The translations under genes and the position numbers were made by a program. The notes below the pieces were generated by a model. That model was not told the DNA's origin and made no database searches. It saw nothing but the letters and a program-made list of their open reading frames with translations. Positions 63,999 through 64,000 of a stretch of 64,000 nt of DNA are shown piece after piece (the stretch's first letter is position 1; each line of letters starts with the position of its first letter). The stretch comes from G965215045 sp965215045 (GTDB lineage Bacteria > Pseudomonadota > Gammaproteobacteria > JABABF01): the NCBI GenBank assembly GCA_965215045.1, contig OZ244031.1, forward strand, positions 434,001 through 498,000. Direction: 5' to 3'.

Positions 63999-64000
63999 CG

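Larger units (their letters stand above)
3..63998 (-). repeat. Ladder of about 80 Ig-like/Calx-beta modules (junction map)
   Basis: Module junctions read R-[NH]-[DG]-Y-x-[VL] on the minus strand and appear on the plus strand as variants of 'catagccgtgacgc' or 'cataatcattgcgc'. Approximate positions in kb: 63.46, 62.45, 61.80, 59.68, 58.70, 58.03, 57.37, 56.34, 55.66, 54.98, 54.32, 53.65, 52.95, 52.29, 51.58, 50.93, 50.24, 49.55, 48.89, 48.21, 47.55, 46.88, 46.21, 45.55, 44.88, 44.22, 43.59, 42.95, 42.27, 41.61, 40.97, 40.32, 39.67, 38.98, 38.09, 37.34, 36.57, 35.39, 34.76, 32.34, 31.67, 30.65, 29.65, 28.64, 27.63, 26.63, 25.48, 24.85, 22.43, 21.76, 21.10, 20.39, 19.73, 19.08, 18.33, 17.68, 17.03, 16.05, 15.39, 14.52, 13.86, 13.21, 12.46, 11.81, 11.16, 10.20, 9.54, 8.69, 8.04, 7.39, 6.64, 5.99, 5.34, 4.38, 3.67, 2.75, 2.09, 1.44, 0.61. 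Common spacing is about 650-670 bp. Spacings near 1 kb carry an extra Ig-like domain, and those over 2 kb carry a propeller. Confidence 0.9.

Noticed and set aside
3..63998. A giant polyketide or nonribosomal peptide synthase
   Set aside because: No ketosynthase, adenylation, condensation or carrier-protein motifs are present; the repeats are beta-sandwich and propeller domains.

Overview
The whole 64 kb window lies inside one gene. On the minus strand, the frame whose codons cover plus-strand triplets starting at 3, 6, 9 and so on stays open from 63998 down to 3. That is at least 21,332 sense codons, with neither the start nor the stop in view. The reading frame is the same at both ends. Translating it by eye across most of the window, including the AT-richer patches at 2.9, 8.9, 24.2, 38.2 and 50.5 kb, met no stop codon. 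The fragment alone would be about 2.2 MDa. I find no other gene, RNA gene, mobile element, CRISPR array, promoter or terminator. The long plus-strand ORFs are antisense mirrors of the giant frame.

The protein is a chain of about 80 beta-sandwich modules. A typical module starts at a junction R-[NH]-[DG]-Y-x-[VL]. It continues with an Ig-like half (V-x-L-N-x-x-[AV]-P, then G-x-Y-x-L-x-V-x-x-A-x-F, ending in G-D-Q). A Calx-beta-like half follows (L-x-E-G-E, N-L, then D-D-x-P-E-P-R-E). Three seven-bladed FG-GAP (integrin-type) beta-propellers are inserted into this chain. The sequence is rich in Val, Leu, Ala, Glu, Gly and Arg, poor in Lys and almost free of Cys. This points to a secreted or surface-anchored fibre, adhesin or cell-contact protein, possibly calcium-stiffened. 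That role is inference, because no signal peptide, anchor or secretion domain lies in the window.

Layout from the N-terminal side (high coordinates) to the C-terminal side: mixed modules (61.8-64.0 kb); propeller 1 with its trailing domain (59.7-61.4 kb); mosaic modules (48.9-59.7 kb); a tandem array of 663-669 bp units (43.6-48.9 kb); a divergent stretch with a four-cysteine insert (36.3-43.6 kb); a 4.6 kb segment with propeller 2 (31.6-36.3 kb); a tandem array of 1,005/1,008 bp units (26.3-31.6 kb); a near-identical second copy of the 4.6 kb segment with propeller 3 (21.7-26.3 kb); three copies of a 5.7-5.85 kb eight-module super-repeat (4.4-21.8 kb); and a last divergent stretch with a two-cysteine insert (0-4.4 kb). 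Every repeat spacing I measured is a multiple of three.

The organism is most likely a GC-rich bacterium, judging by the intron-free 64 kb frame, strong G/C preference at third codon positions, and the family (giant Calx-beta/FG-GAP proteins). I cannot name the taxon from this sequence.
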